From Bacillota bacterium (GTDB lineage: Bacteria; Bacillota_I; Bacilli_A; RF39; UBA660), in assembly GCA_015059305.1 (NCBI GenBank), contig SVAQ01000006.1:1-64000 (forward strand): a DNA stretch of 64,000 bases, read 5' to 3'. The notes beneath the pieces were generated by a model that saw only the letters and a program-made list of their open reading frames with translations, was not told the origin of the DNA and did not search any database. Below are positions 36,918 through 45,898 of this stretch, piece after piece (the first letter of the stretch is position 1; every line of letters begins with the position of its first letter). The position numbers and the translations under genes were made by a program.

Positions 36918-37791
36918 AGTATATTTACATAGTAATAATAATGTAAATAGTTTAAATAAACTGATGTTATATCTATTTATCCCCTTTGTTATGTTTGGAT
37001 TTTATAAAAATGGTATTAAACTTTATTTGGGTGAATACGTGGGATTATTTACAATGTTTAAACCGCTTATTTTGCTTGGACTTAGTGTTATTGTTTCTTT
37101 TTTATTTAGCAAATTAAATAAAGAGTCATTTATTGGATATCCTTTATTATGTAATATAATAATAAGTATGATAATTAGTCCTAGTTTACCTATAATCGTT
37201 TTTATCGTTTTACTTTTACTTTTAAATTTTCTGCATAAATATTTTAAATTTAATTATGTTCCAGTTTTTATGCTGATAAGCATTATTGTATCTTTGATTA
37301 TAAATAATTATAATTTTTTTAATATTTTTGAGTCATCAGTAGAGCATAGTTATTCTCTTTTTGACTATTTACTTGGTAAAGGATATGGAGGGATAAGTAA
37401 TACATTTTTGATTATGTCTCTTTTATCTTTAATTATTTTAATCATGAATATTAATTATAAAAAACAAATTCCAATTATGGCTTTCAGCGTCTATTATATT
37501 TTGGCGATTATTACAACTTTTGCTACTCAAAATATTGATCAAAATTTACTTTTAAATAATAATGTGATATTTGCTTTTATATTTATAAGTAATATTTCAA
37601 TTTATACTCCATATTCAAGGGGAGCCTGTTATATTTATGGCATAATTTTAGGATTGTTAACTTATGTTTTTTACTTTATTGATATTAATTTGGGGTTATA
37701 TATAGTCTTAACTTTGTTAAGCTTTATTTCACCAGTTATAGATCGTTTTATTGTTGGTAAAAATGAAAAACATCTAGTTGATATATTATAG
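36910..37791 (+). CDS. rnfD: RnfD/NqrB-like membrane subunit
   Basis: 293 residues, nearly all hydrophobic, with about nine to ten helices. ATG 36910 follows AAGAGGTGA (the in-frame GTG 36904 lies in the SD). RnfD-like features are the LLGKGYGGISNTF loop and SIYTPYSRGACYIYGIILG. The Ser/Thr-Gly-Ala-Thr motif that covalently binds FMN in RnfD/NqrB is not visible. Identity rests mainly on topology and its 8-nt overlap with rnfC. Confidence 0.72.
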   Translation: MNRVYLHSNNNVNSLNKLMLYLFIPFVMFGFYKNGIKLYLGEYVGLFTMFKPLILLGLSVIVSFLFSKLNKESFIGYPLLCNIIISMIISPSLPIIVFIVLLLLLNFLHKYFKFNYVPVFMLISIIVSLIINNYNFFNIFESSVEHSYSLFDYLLGKGYGGISNTFLIMSLLSLIILIMNINYKKQIPIMAFSVYYILAIITTFATQNIDQNLLLNNNVIFAFIFISNISIYTPYSRGACYIYGIILGLLTYVFYFIDINLGLYIVLTLLSFISPVIDRFIVGKNEKHLVDIL

Positions 37792-37829
37792 TATTTACTT
37801 TTTATATTAATTTTGATATATTTTAAGTG

Positions 37830-37873
37830 CTCGTAAAATAGGAATTAATTTCTATGTTTTTACGAGTTTTTTT
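37830..37873 (+). terminator. Long terminator or attenuator hairpin before the surface gene
   Basis: Outer stem CTCGTAAAA (37830-37838) with TTTTACGAG (37858-37866), inner stem TAGGAAT/ATTTCTA, then seven T. It ends rnfD transcription. The T tract is only 33 nt from ATG 37907 and no clear promoter fits between, so it may also control read-through into the surface gene. Confidence 0.85.
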
Positions 37874-37906
37874 ATGGCTTTTAATATCACATTAGGAAAG
37901 GAAAAT

Positions 37907-39040
37907 ATGCGAAAATTAATATTTTTATTAATAATTTTTTTAGTGGGATTTTATGAAGATGTATTTGCTCTTGAAGGTGTCTTTTACAAAAATGATTATG
38001 GAAATTTATGTTCTGAAAATGAAACGTATCCAGTATATATAATGCAATATCAAAGTCGATCAATGTTTTTTCTTAATTATTCTGAAAATTATAATTTGAA
38101 TTTTAATGAATATTATGAAGTTCCTTTTGAGGAAAGTCAATTTCCTGTACAAATAAAAAAATTAGCATCAAGTAGGCTAACTTATACTAATGATTATTAT
38201 AATCGTTCTGTTCACCGTATAATATGGGAATATCTTTATCCAGATATGTCATTTAATATGTGTAGCCCCGCAAATCGTAAAGAAAAATATTATTATGAAT
38301 TACGTGACGGAATAAATGCGATAAATGATGGGCCAGAATTTATTAAAGAAATTAAATATCAGGATGTTAATCAAACTTACGAGTATGAAGATCCATATCT
38401 ATCGTGGTTTTATATTGAAAATGCTGATGGTCTTGAAGCCTCGATTCAAGATAATGTATTAAAAGTTTCCGGACAGGCCGGGGAATATAAATTAAAATTA
38501 AAAAGAGTTAATGATGATACTGTAGAAGGAGATAAACTTTTTACAGATGGAACTAATTATTTACTTTGGTATCCCGATGTACCTGATGATGATTATATAA
38601 TGACAATAATTATCGGCCTTAGAAGTGACTTATTAAAGATTTATGATGATAAAGGGGAAAAGGCTTTAGGTGTTTGTTTTACAATTTTTGAAAAAGAATA
38701 TTGTTCTAATGAAAATGGGGAAATTGTTGTAGAAACTTTTGAAGATGAGTATGAAGTTAAACTCGTAAATAATGATCATTATGAAGATTTAAGTGAAAAA
38801 ATAAATGTTTTTAATAGCAATAAATTAAATATTACAGTTAAATCCAAAATTAAGACTTCAACTCCTGGAGAAAGTTATGATGAAATAATAGAAGAAGAAA
38901 ATGACATTGTAATTGTTCATCCTGATAGTAATGAAAAACAAGTTATTATTGAAGTGGAAGATACATTTATAGTTAACAATATAATAGAAAAATTATTTTT
39001 ACTTTTAGGAATTATTTATGCAAAATTTAAAAATTTTTAG
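37907..39040 (+). CDS. Secreted surface protein with sortase-type tail
   Basis: 377 residues from ATG 37907 (SD AGGAAAGGA; the upstream ATG 37874 abuts a terminator). Signal peptide of about 20 residues, probably cut near VFA. Next comes a region reminiscent of thioester (TQXA-like) adhesin domains (SVHRIIWEYLYPD, where the Gln is replaced), then a possible SpaA/prealbumin-like repeat (about 270-330) with two Cys. The C-terminus has EVEDTF, a hydrophobic segment and a basic end, a degenerate sorting signal. It overlaps the sortase gene by 23 nt, so the pair is probably enzyme and substrate. Family call is tentative. Confidence 0.7.
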   Translation: MRKLIFLLIIFLVGFYEDVFALEGVFYKNDYGNLCSENETYPVYIMQYQSRSMFFLNYSENYNLNFNEYYEVPFEESQFPVQIKKLASSRLTYTNDYYNRSVHRIIWEYLYPDMSFNMCSPANRKEKYYYELRDGINAINDGPEFIKEIKYQDVNQTYEYEDPYLSWFYIENADGLEASIQDNVLKVSGQAGEYKLKLKRVNDDTVEGDKLFTDGTNYLLWYPDVPDDDYIMTIIIGLRSDLLKIYDDKGEKALGVCFTIFEKEYCSNENGEIVVETFEDEYEVKLVNNDHYEDLSEKINVFNSNKLNITVKSKIKTSTPGESYDEIIEEENDIVIVHPDSNEKQVIIEVEDTFIVNNIIEKLFLLLGIIYAKFKNF

Positions 39041-39527
39041 TTTAATAATTTTAGTATTATCTTTTGTTGTTTTAGGCTGGAGCTTTAGATATAAAGTTCG
39101 CTTTATAGATAATAAAATATTACTTAAATACAATAATAAAGTTTTTATATCAGATTATATATTAAAAATAAATAAAATAAATTTAGAAGTAAAAGGAAAT
39201 TATGAAAATAAACTTTCCGATGGTTTAGAGGTTCATGAAATATCCAAGAATTTAGATTCACCTATGGTTATATCTGGACATTCTGGAATAGGAAATAATG
39301 TTTATTTTAATGAATTGCATTTGTTAAAACAGGGTGATGAGATAAAGCTTATAAAACAGCAAAATGTTTATACATATAAAGTAGAGAACATTATATATTT
39401 TACAAAGGGAAATAAATTGTCGATTAATAAAACATCTGATTATTTATATCTAGTTACATGTGACTTATACGATATGCAAAAACAACTGATAATTAGCTCA
39501 AAATTAGCAAAAATTGCAAAAATTTAG
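39018..39527 (+). CDS. Sortase family transpeptidase, short
   Basis: 169 residues. One N-terminal membrane anchor (about 5-22) and a sortase fold with catalytic His88 in VISGHSG and Cys148 in YLVTCD. The catalytic Arg expected about eight residues after Cys is not present; the sequence there is Lys-Gln (155-156). It is shorter than most sortases. AGGA lies before ATG 39018 inside the 3' end of the surface gene. It is probably dedicated to that protein. Confidence 0.8.
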   Translation: MQNLKIFSLIILVLSFVVLGWSFRYKVRFIDNKILLKYNNKVFISDYILKINKINLEVKGNYENKLSDGLEVHEISKNLDSPMVISGHSGIGNNVYFNELHLLKQGDEIKLIKQQNVYTYKVENIIYFTKGNKLSINKTSDYLYLVTCDLYDMQKQLIISSKLAKIAKI

Positions 39528-39551
39528 CTTTTTTGGCATTTTTTTGCATTA

Positions 39552-39588
39552 AAAAAAAGGAAAATGACGTTTTATCCGTAATATATTA
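39552..39588 (+). promoter_or_regulatory. Shared promoter-like block C (dnaG-rpoD)
   Basis: AAAAAAGGAAAA and GTAATATATTAG in nearly the same spacing as blocks A (25190) and B (52171). It ends 16 nt before dnaG. In B. subtilis the dnaG-sigA operon also has an additional sigma-H promoter. Confidence 0.6.
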
Positions 39589-39604
39589 GTTTGTAGGGGA
39601 TAAA

Positions 39605-41353
39605 ATGGCATTTATAAGCGAAGAAGAAATTAATAATATTCGAAATGAAGCAAATATCGTTGATATTATATCTAGTTATATATCTCTTAATAAAAGTGGA
39701 AGTGACTATGTTGGTGTTTGTCCATTTCATGATGATCATAGTCCTAGCATGCATGTTTCTACAAAACTAAATATTTTTAAATGTTTTGTTTGTAATACTG
39801 GCGGGAATGTTTTTTCGTTTGTTCAAAAATTTGAGAAGGTTTCATATATTGAAGCAATAAAAATTGTCGCTACGAAAAGTGGTTTAGCATTTAATTATGC
39901 CATTGATACTCATAGTAATAGTAAATATAAAAAAGAATTTGAAATTATGGATTTATCTTTAAAATTTTATCAAAATAATATTGCAACACAAAGTGGTTTG
40001 GAAGCAAAAAAATATTTATTAGGAAGAGGCATAGATGATAAGATTATTAAAGAATTTAAGATAGGATTATCATTTAATGATAATAAGTTAAGAGAATTTT
40101 TAGAAAACAAAAAATGTGATTTGGATACTGCATATAATATAGGACTACTTAATAAAAGTGGAATTGACTATTATGATATGTTTACTAATCGTATTATGAT
40201 TCCCATATTTGATATGCAGGGTAATTTAGCAGGATATACGGCCCGGGCTTATCTAAAAGATGAAAAGAATAAATATATTAATTCTAAAGAAACGGTTATA
40301 TATAAAAAGAGTAATATTTTATTTAATTACTACAATGCTAAGGATATCGCACGAAGTGAAAAAGAAATGATTCTAGTCGAAGGTAACATGGATGCGATAA
40401 GTTTAGCAGTTAGTGGTATAAAAAATGTTTGCGCTCTTATGGGGGTAGTAATTTCTAAAAACCAGATAGCAGCTTTAAAAAGGTTAAATGCTAAAATAAT
40501 ATTAATGTTAGATAGTGATAGTGCTGGGTCTGGAGCAACATTGAAAGTTGGGGAAGAAATATATAATGAAGGAATTGATGTTGAGGTTGTTAGACTTACG
40601 GGAGCTAAAGACCCCGATGAATATATTAGATCATTTGGTGTAGATAAATTAAAAGATAATATTAAACATGCTAAAAAATTCTTAGATTTTAAACTGGAGG
40701 CTTTAAAAGAAAGTAAGAACTTAGAAAATATTGAGGAATTAACCAGTTATATAAAAGCTGTAATTGCATCGTTAGGCAACGCTTCAGAATTAGAACGAGA
40801 AGTTGCTATAGCTAAAATTTGTAAAGATTATAATCTTGATCCTCAGGTTATCAAAAATAATTTAACTCCGGTAGCTAGTGTGAAAAAAACAACAGTAGTT
40901 AAGGAGCAAGGGCCTAACAAAAAAAAGAGCAGGTATAATTTAGCTGTTGAACAAATGATTTATGCGATGCTCTTGAATAAAGAGTATTATCGTGTATATA
41001 TGAATGAATTAGGGTATCTTAAAAATAAAGTGGAAAGAGATACAGTGTCGTTAATTGGCAGCTATATTAAACAAAATAATACAATTGATATTTCGGGGTT
41101 TATTGATTATATTATTTCGTATGAACAAATTAGTGATTATGTGAATGATATTTTGATGCATGCTCGCGAGGAAACGCTTGCAGAAAAAGAATTTTATGAT
41201 ATATTAAATACGGTTTGTAAATGTATTGATGAAGAAGAAATCAAAGAATTAAAGATTAAAATAAAAAATGAACAAGATGTGGCCAAAAAAGTTGAACTAA
41301 TTGCAAAATTAACAGAATTAAAAAAAGGATGTGGGAATAATGAAGGAAATTAA
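39605..41353 (+). CDS. dnaG: DNA primase
   Basis: Makes RNA primers for replication. 582 residues. CHC2 zinc finger ([12 protein letters not shown], then [13 protein letters not shown]), TOPRIM domain with [12 protein letters not shown] and MLDSDSAG, and a C-terminal DnaB-binding region. ATG 39605 follows AGGGGAT. The end overlaps rpoD by 14 nt, the classic primase-sigma operon. Confidence 0.97.
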   Translation: MAFISEEEINNIRNEANIVDIISSYISLNKSGSDYVGVCPFHDDHSPSMHVSTKLNIFKCFVCNTGGNVFSFVQKFEKVSYIEAIKIVATKSGLAFNYAIDTHSNSKYKKEFEIMDLSLKFYQNNIATQSGLEAKKYLLGRGIDDKIIKEFKIGLSFNDNKLREFLENKKCDLDTAYNIGLLNKSGIDYYDMFTNRIMIPIFDMQGNLAGYTARAYLKDEKNKYINSKETVIYKKSNILFNYYNAKDIARSEKEMILVEGNMDAISLAVSGIKNVCALMGVVISKNQIAALKRLNAKIILMLDSDSAGSGATLKVGEEIYNEGIDVEVVRLTGAKDPDEYIRSFGVDKLKDNIKHAKKFLDFKLEALKESKNLENIEELTSYIKAVIASLGNASELEREVAIAKICKDYNLDPQVIKNNLTPVASVKKTTVVKEQGPNKKKSRYNLAVEQMIYAMLLNKEYYRVYMNELGYLKNKVERDTVSLIGSYIKQNNTIDISGFIDYIISYEQISDYVNDILMHAREETLAEKEFYDILNTVCKCIDEEEIKELKIKIKNEQDVAKKVELIAKLTELKKGCGNNEGN

Positions 41354-42440
41354 AACATTTCAAGAAAGAGAAGAAGAATTAGTAGCAGAAGGTAAGAAGA
41401 AAGGTTATATAACGTACGAAGAGCTTGCTGCGAAATTAAAGGGTTTAGATATTGATAGTGATTCACTTGATGAATTATATAATAAGTTAATTGAACAAAA
41501 TATTACAGTATTATCACAATCTGAAGTTGACAATAATGATGGTGGTAAAGGTAAAAATGATGAAGAGGAACCAATACTTTTAAATGATGAAGAGATTACA
41601 AAAGATGTTAATATTAATGACCCAGTTAGAATGTATTTAAAGGAAATAGGTCGTATTTCGTTGCTAACTCCTGATGAAGAACAAGCTTTATCTGCTCGTA
41701 TTAACGAAAATGATGAAGAAGCCAAAAGAATTTTAGCAGAAAGTAACTTAAGACTTGTAGTTTCCATTGCTAAAAGATATGTAGGTCGTGGTTTATTATT
41801 CTTAGACCTTATTCAAGAAGGTAACATTGGTCTTATGAAAGCGGTAGACAAATTTGATTGTGAAAGAGGTTATAAATTTTCAACTTATGCTACTTGGTGG
41901 ATTCGTCAAGCTATTACAAGAGCACTTGCTGATCAGGCGCGTACAATAAGAGTTCCAGTACATATGGTTGAAACAATTAATAAAATGGTTCGTATCCAAA
42001 GACAAATGACTCTAGAATTAAATCGCGAACCAACGGACGAAGAACTTGCTAAAAAAATGAATTTAAGTGTCGATAAAGTGCGTGAAGTAATCAAAATTTC
42101 TCAAGATCCAGTATCATTAGAAACACCGATTGGTGAAGAAGATGATTCACATCTTGGCGATTTCCTAAAAGATGAAAGCAGTCTATCTCCTGAAGAATAT
42201 ACTGAGAATGAAATTTTAAAAGAGGAAATTAAACAAGTATTAATGTCTTTGCAACCTAGAGAACAAGAAGTGCTAGAACTTCGTTTTGGACTAATTGATG
42301 GTACATGTCATACTTTAGAAGAAGTTGGTAAGAAATTTAATGTAACCCGTGAAAGAATTCGTCAAATCGAAGCTAAAGCCTTAAGAAAGTTACGTCATCC
42401 ATCAAGAGCTAAAAAATTAAAAGATTTCTTGGAGGATTAA
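41340..42440 (+). CDS. rpoD: Primary sigma factor (RpoD/SigA)
   Basis: 366 residues from ATG 41340 (SD AAGGATG; GTG 41331 is in the SD). Short region 1.1, region 1.2 [17 protein letters not shown], region 2 [13 protein letters not shown] and [15 protein letters not shown], region 3, and region 4 with LRFGLIDG and [18 protein letters not shown]. It should recognise the TTGACA/TATAAT promoters seen throughout the window. Its stop overlaps the ATG of trmK (TAATG). Confidence 0.98.
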   Translation: MKEIKTFQEREEELVAEGKKKGYITYEELAAKLKGLDIDSDSLDELYNKLIEQNITVLSQSEVDNNDGGKGKNDEEEPILLNDEEITKDVNINDPVRMYLKEIGRISLLTPDEEQALSARINENDEEAKRILAESNLRLVVSIAKRYVGRGLLFLDLIQEGNIGLMKAVDKFDCERGYKFSTYATWWIRQAITRALADQARTIRVPVHMVETINKMVRIQRQMTLELNREPTDEELAKKMNLSVDKVREVIKISQDPVSLETPIGEEDDSHLGDFLKDESSLSPEEYTENEILKEEIKQVLMSLQPREQEVLELRFGLIDGTCHTLEEVGKKFNVTRERIRQIEAKALRKLRHPSRAKKLKDFLED

Positions 42441-43057
42441 TGTTATCGGGCAGACTTTTAACTATTGCAAAACTAGTTAAACCTAACGCTAGTGTTTTAG
42501 ATGTTGGAACTGATCATGCATATTTACCAATTTATTTAAAAGAATCAAAAGTTTGTAAAAAAGTTATTGCCAGTGATATTTCCCCGAATGCTTTAGAAGG
42601 AGCCCGTAAGAATATCGAAAAATTTCAAGTTCCTGATATTAAATTGATTTTAAGTGATGGGCTTGAGAAAATCGAAGATGATTATGACACTTTGATCATA
42701 AGTGGTATGGGAACAAAAACTATTATTCATATTCTATATGGTCAAAAGCTACCTGAAAATATTATTTTAAGCAGTAATAATAACTTATATGAACTTCGAA
42801 AATATATGAATAAAATTGGTTATAAAATAAAAGAAGAAGTAACTTGTTATGACAAAGGTAAATGGTATGATATTATTTATTATGAAAAGGGTATAGAGCG
42901 GTTATCAGAAATTAAATTATTATATGGTAAAAGCAAAGATAAAACATATTATCATCATTTATATGAAAAAGAAAAGTTAATATATAAAGAATTGAAATTA
43001 AAAAATAAAATTAAAAATATCCCAAGATTATTTATATTAAAAGTTAAATCTATCTAA
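42440..43057 (+). CDS. trmK: tRNA (adenine22-N1)-methyltransferase
   Basis: SAM-dependent methyltransferase for A22 of tRNA. 205 residues, slightly short. Motif I is VLDVGTDHAYLPIYL, followed by VIASDISPNALEGARKN and IISGMGT. SD TTGGAGG precedes ATG 42440. It follows the primary sigma factor as yqfN does in Bacillus. Its last 8 nt overlap the convergent yqfQ-like gene. Confidence 0.94.
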   Translation: MLSGRLLTIAKLVKPNASVLDVGTDHAYLPIYLKESKVCKKVIASDISPNALEGARKNIEKFQVPDIKLILSDGLEKIEDDYDTLIISGMGTKTIIHILYGQKLPENIILSSNNNLYELRKYMNKIGYKIKEEVTCYDKGKWYDIIYYEKGIERLSEIKLLYGKSKDKTYYHHLYEKEKLIYKELKLKNKIKNIPRLFILKVKSI

Positions 43058-43313
43058 AAAATTGAGGGTTATTTATTGAACTATTACGCTGAGTAATAGT
43101 TTTTTTGTTTGTTAAATTTAAAGTGGTTTGGTCTAGATTACCAGTTTTGGGTATATTAATTTTTTTTAAAGAGGAGAAAGCCTTTTGGGCATTTTGAATC
43201 ATTGGTTTAGTTTGCTCATAGATTGGAATTATTTCTTGGGCAATTTGTAATGACTTTGAAATGCCGCCCAAAATTTTAATGAAAGAAAGTCCATTTCCAG
43301 TTCTAGGAAACAT
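43050..43313 (-). CDS. YqfQ/VrrA-like small protein
   Basis: 87 residues from the ATG at 43313 (minus strand, SD TAGGTGAT; the upstream GTG lies in that SD). The middle part ISKSLQIAQEIIPIYEQTKP, followed by MIQNAQKAFSSLKKI, resembles the conserved core of B. subtilis YqfQ (annealing-helix pattern before a variable tail). In B. subtilis yqfQ is close to sigA-trmK, which supports the call. Function is unknown; it is not evidence for sporulation. The trmK terminator hairpin lies inside its 3' end. Confidence 0.65.
   Translation of the reverse strand: MFPRTGNGLSFIKILGGISKSLQIAQEIIPIYEQTKPMIQNAQKAFSSLKKINIPKTGNLDQTTLNLTNKKTITQRNSSINNPQFFR
43079..43107 (+). terminator. Terminator after trmK
   Basis: AACTATTAC (43079-43087) pairs with GTAATAGTT (43093-43101) and runs into eight T. 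It lies within the convergent yqfQ-like gene. Confidence 0.88.
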
Positions 43314-43329
43314 GATTATCACCTACTTA

Positions 43330-43335
43330 ATTATA
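43330..43335 (-). promoter_or_regulatory. -10 box of the yqfQ-like gene
   Basis: Perfect TATAAT on the minus strand, 16 nt before the ATG at 43313 with an SD between. Confidence 0.55.
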
Positions 43336-43411
43336 TGTAAAAAAATAGGGGAAGTACTAGAAAGTGAAATATATTTATGCTATACTAACTTTAATAGGAG
43401 AGTTGACAATT

Positions 43412-44980
43412 GTGGACGAAAGCTTAAATCTTCCGGAAAAGTCTAATTTTTTTGTCGATTTTATAAAAGCTTGGTTTTATATTCTTTTGTATGCCTTAAG
43501 AGGAGCTAAATTTCTTATATGGGATATGTGGGTAGCTCTTTTTAGTCATTTAAGTTGGAGTTTAGACAAAACATATCAAAAAGTTCGTCAAGATGATACT
43601 GATCAAGAGGAAGTATACGAAAAGACAAAGATTACTAAAGAAAAAAAGAAAAAACAATATAATTATAGTAAAAAAACATTAGAAAAATATGAACAATTAA
43701 AAATAGCATTATCTAACGATTTACAGATGGCTGGAGCAACACGTAGTAAAACTCCGAATGTATATCAGTATACTGTTCGAAATATTAAAGGGGACGGTAA
43801 GATTTTTACTGATACAATGTCTGGTTTTTCTAAATTAGATATAAATTCTTTTTTGCTTAATGAAGGTTATGAAGTTTATGATATAAAAACATCGAAGTGG
43901 ATTAATTTCATGTATCAAGAGTCTTCGATGGTTGGAAAGAAGATGAGCGTTAAAGATTTAGTCTTTTGGTTAACTCAGCTATCTACATATATTAAGGCTG
44001 GTATTACATTAAGCGAAGCGGTTAGAATTCTATCAATTCAAATGAAAAAAAATAAAAGCCGTCAAAGAATTTTTCAAGCAATAGGCTATGAATTATCTTT
44101 AGGAGAATCTTTTTCTAATGCTTTAGCTAAACAAGGAAATTATTTTCCACCTTTACTAATTAATATGATTAAAGCTGCTGAAGCTACAGGTACATTACAA
44201 GAAACCCTAGAGGATATGGCTAATTATTATACCGAAGTTGATAATACTCGTAAGGAAATGAAAAGCGCTTTAACTTATCCTGCAATTATATCTATTTTCT
44301 CTGTAGTAGTTGTAACGTTCATCATAGTTTACGTTGTTCCTCAATTTACTAAAATATATGCAACTTCAGATATTGAAATTACAGGTTTAACAAAAGCAAT
44401 TATTTCATTAAGTGACTTTTTATCACAAAATTTAATTTTAGTTATATTAATTTTTATTATGACTATGGTTATGCTTTTCATAATGTATAAAAAAGTAAAA
44501 GCATTTAGGATATCTGCTCAAATTATGTTTATGCATGTTCCAGTAGTGAAAGATGTAATAATTTATAAAGAAATATCTATCTTTGCGAAGACGTTTGCTT
44601 CCTTATTAAGGAATAACGTTTTTATTACAGAAAGTATGGATATTTTAAGTAAGATAACCTCAAATGAAATATATAAAGCGATTATGTTTAAAACAATTAA
44701 TAATATTGTAAAAGGAGAAAAAATATCCGATGCATTTAATAATCACTGGGCTGTACCTGATGTAGCTTATTATATGATCGTTACTGGTGAATCAACAGGA
44801 CAACTTGCTGATATGATGCAAAAAGTTAGTGATTATTATCAACAGATGCATAAAAGTATTGTTAATCAATTAAAAAGCTTTATTGAACCAATTATGATTA
44901 TCTTCTTGGCTTTAATGGTAGCAATGATTATTTTAGCAGTTATTGTGCCAATGTTCCAATTATATAATGGAATTTTATAG
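43412..44980 (+). CDS. pilC: Type IV pilus/type II secretion F family protein (PilC)
   Basis: Inner-membrane platform for assembly of type IV or competence pili. About 522 residues from GTG 43412 (AGGAGAG at 43396-43402; a TATACT -10 at 43381-43386). A start at GTG 43364 is also open. An unusual N-terminal extension of about 165 residues with a hydrophobic stretch and a Lys-rich helix precedes two T2SSF domains: LTQLSTYIKAGITLSEAVRIL...MIKAAEATGTL and FAKTFASLLRNNVFITESMDIL...VTGESTGQLADMM. Prepilin peptidase follows after 10 nt; the assembly ATPase and pilins are not in the window. Confidence 0.92.
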   Translation: MDESLNLPEKSNFFVDFIKAWFYILLYALRGAKFLIWDMWVALFSHLSWSLDKTYQKVRQDDTDQEEVYEKTKITKEKKKKQYNYSKKTLEKYEQLKIALSNDLQMAGATRSKTPNVYQYTVRNIKGDGKIFTDTMSGFSKLDINSFLLNEGYEVYDIKTSKWINFMYQESSMVGKKMSVKDLVFWLTQLSTYIKAGITLSEAVRILSIQMKKNKSRQRIFQAIGYELSLGESFSNALAKQGNYFPPLLINMIKAAEATGTLQETLEDMANYYTEVDNTRKEMKSALTYPAIISIFSVVVVTFIIVYVVPQFTKIYATSDIEITGLTKAIISLSDFLSQNLILVILIFIMTMVMLFIMYKKVKAFRISAQIMFMHVPVVKDVIIYKEISIFAKTFASLLRNNVFITESMDILSKITSNEIYKAIMFKTINNIVKGEKISDAFNNHWAVPDVAYYMIVTGESTGQLADMMQKVSDYYQQMHKSIVNQLKSFIEPIMIIFLALMVAMIILAVIVPMFQLYNGIL

Positions 44981-44990
44981 GTGGATTATT

Positions 44991-45749
44991 ATGGCAGTAT
45001 TAGTATTTATTTTAGGCGCATGTCTTGGTTCTTTTTATCTTGTAGTTGGTAAAAGACTACCAATTAATGAAAATGCAATTAATGATCGTAGTAAATGTGA
45101 TCGTTGTAGTCATATTCTTTCTTGGTGGCAACTTATACCAATTTTTTCTTATGTATTTTTAAGAGGAAAGTGCCATTATTGTCATAAAAAGATAAATCCG
45201 TTGCATTTTATTATGGAAATCGTAACTGGTGGTGCATTTATTTTTGCTTACCTTTATTACGGTATTTCATATGAAATGTTTATCTTCTTAATTGTAATAT
45301 CTATTACATTAATAATTTTTGTTAGTGACTTTTCTTATTATATTATTTTAGATTCCCCATTAGTAATAGGTAGTATTTTAATCTTTATAACAAGATGGTA
45401 TTACTATGGTTTTTCAGAGTCATTATTATATATATTAAGTGGGCTTGTATTGTTTGCCACGATGTACTTGATTAAACTTCTTGGTGATGTAATGTTTAAA
45501 AGAGAAAGTCTTGGTGGGGGAGATATTAAGTTTGCATTTGTAATGGGAGTAGTGTTAGGATTTCGCTTAGGACTTTGTGCATTAATTTTATCAACATTTT
45601 TAGCTCTTCCTTACTCATGTGCTGCATTAATGCTCAAAAAAAATAATGAAGTTCCATACGGCCCGTTTTTAGCCTCTTCATTATTTATTGTTTTTCTTTT
45701 TTCAGAAAAATTTATTAGTCTTTTAAATTTAATTTTTATTAACCTATAA
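44991..45749 (+). CDS. pilD: Prepilin peptidase (PilD/ComC type)
   Basis: Cleaves and often N-methylates prepilins. 252 residues from ATG 44991 (SD ATAGGTGGAT). About seven helices. N-terminal domain with the four-Cys zinc motif CDRCS and CHYCHKKI; catalytic Asp in IFVSDFSYYIILD and the GxGD-like GGGDIKFAF. It follows pilC directly, the competence/type IV pilus context shared with ComEA and ComEC. Confidence 0.95.
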   Translation: MAVLVFILGACLGSFYLVVGKRLPINENAINDRSKCDRCSHILSWWQLIPIFSYVFLRGKCHYCHKKINPLHFIMEIVTGGAFIFAYLYYGISYEMFIFLIVISITLIIFVSDFSYYIILDSPLVIGSILIFITRWYYYGFSESLLYILSGLVLFATMYLIKLLGDVMFKRESLGGGDIKFAFVMGVVLGFRLGLCALILSTFLALPYSCAALMLKKNNEVPYGPFLASSLFIVFLFSEKFISLLNLIFINL

Positions 45750-45834
45750 CATATGCTAAGACACTTGCTGCTACTGAAGCAGTCATTAAAAATAGTAGTA
45801 TCCAAGCTACAATTTTTTTTGCTTTTTTATTCAT
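45739..45834 (-). CDS. 31-residue membrane protein, Prli42/DUF4044-like
   Basis: A minus-strand ORF of 31 codons, start at 45834 with SD AAAGGATTTG, stop at 45739. The protein has a basic N-terminus (MNKKAKKIVAWI) and one membrane span ending AYVIG. Length and pattern match the DUF4044 family that includes Listeria Prli42, the membrane anchor of the stressosome. It overlaps the 3' end of prepilin peptidase by 11 nt in convergent orientation. No other stressosome gene is in the window. Confidence 0.75.
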   Translation of the reverse strand: MNKKAKKIVAWILLFLMTASVAASVLAYVIG

Positions 45835-45887
45835 AATATCAAATCCTTTTCTTTAAATAATTTATCATATTAACATGGCTTTTTCAA

Positions 45888-45893
45888 TATAAT
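45888..45893 (+). promoter_or_regulatory. -10 box, leaderless geometry
   Basis: TATAAT ends 5 nt before ATG 45899; no SD lies before that ATG. Confidence 0.55.
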
Positions 45894-45898
45894 TAATT

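Noticed and set aside
39510..39550. Repeated GCAAAAA/TTTTTGC stretch after the sortase as a terminator
   Set aside because: The pairing is mostly A-T over a long loop and the T run is inside the hairpin, not after it.
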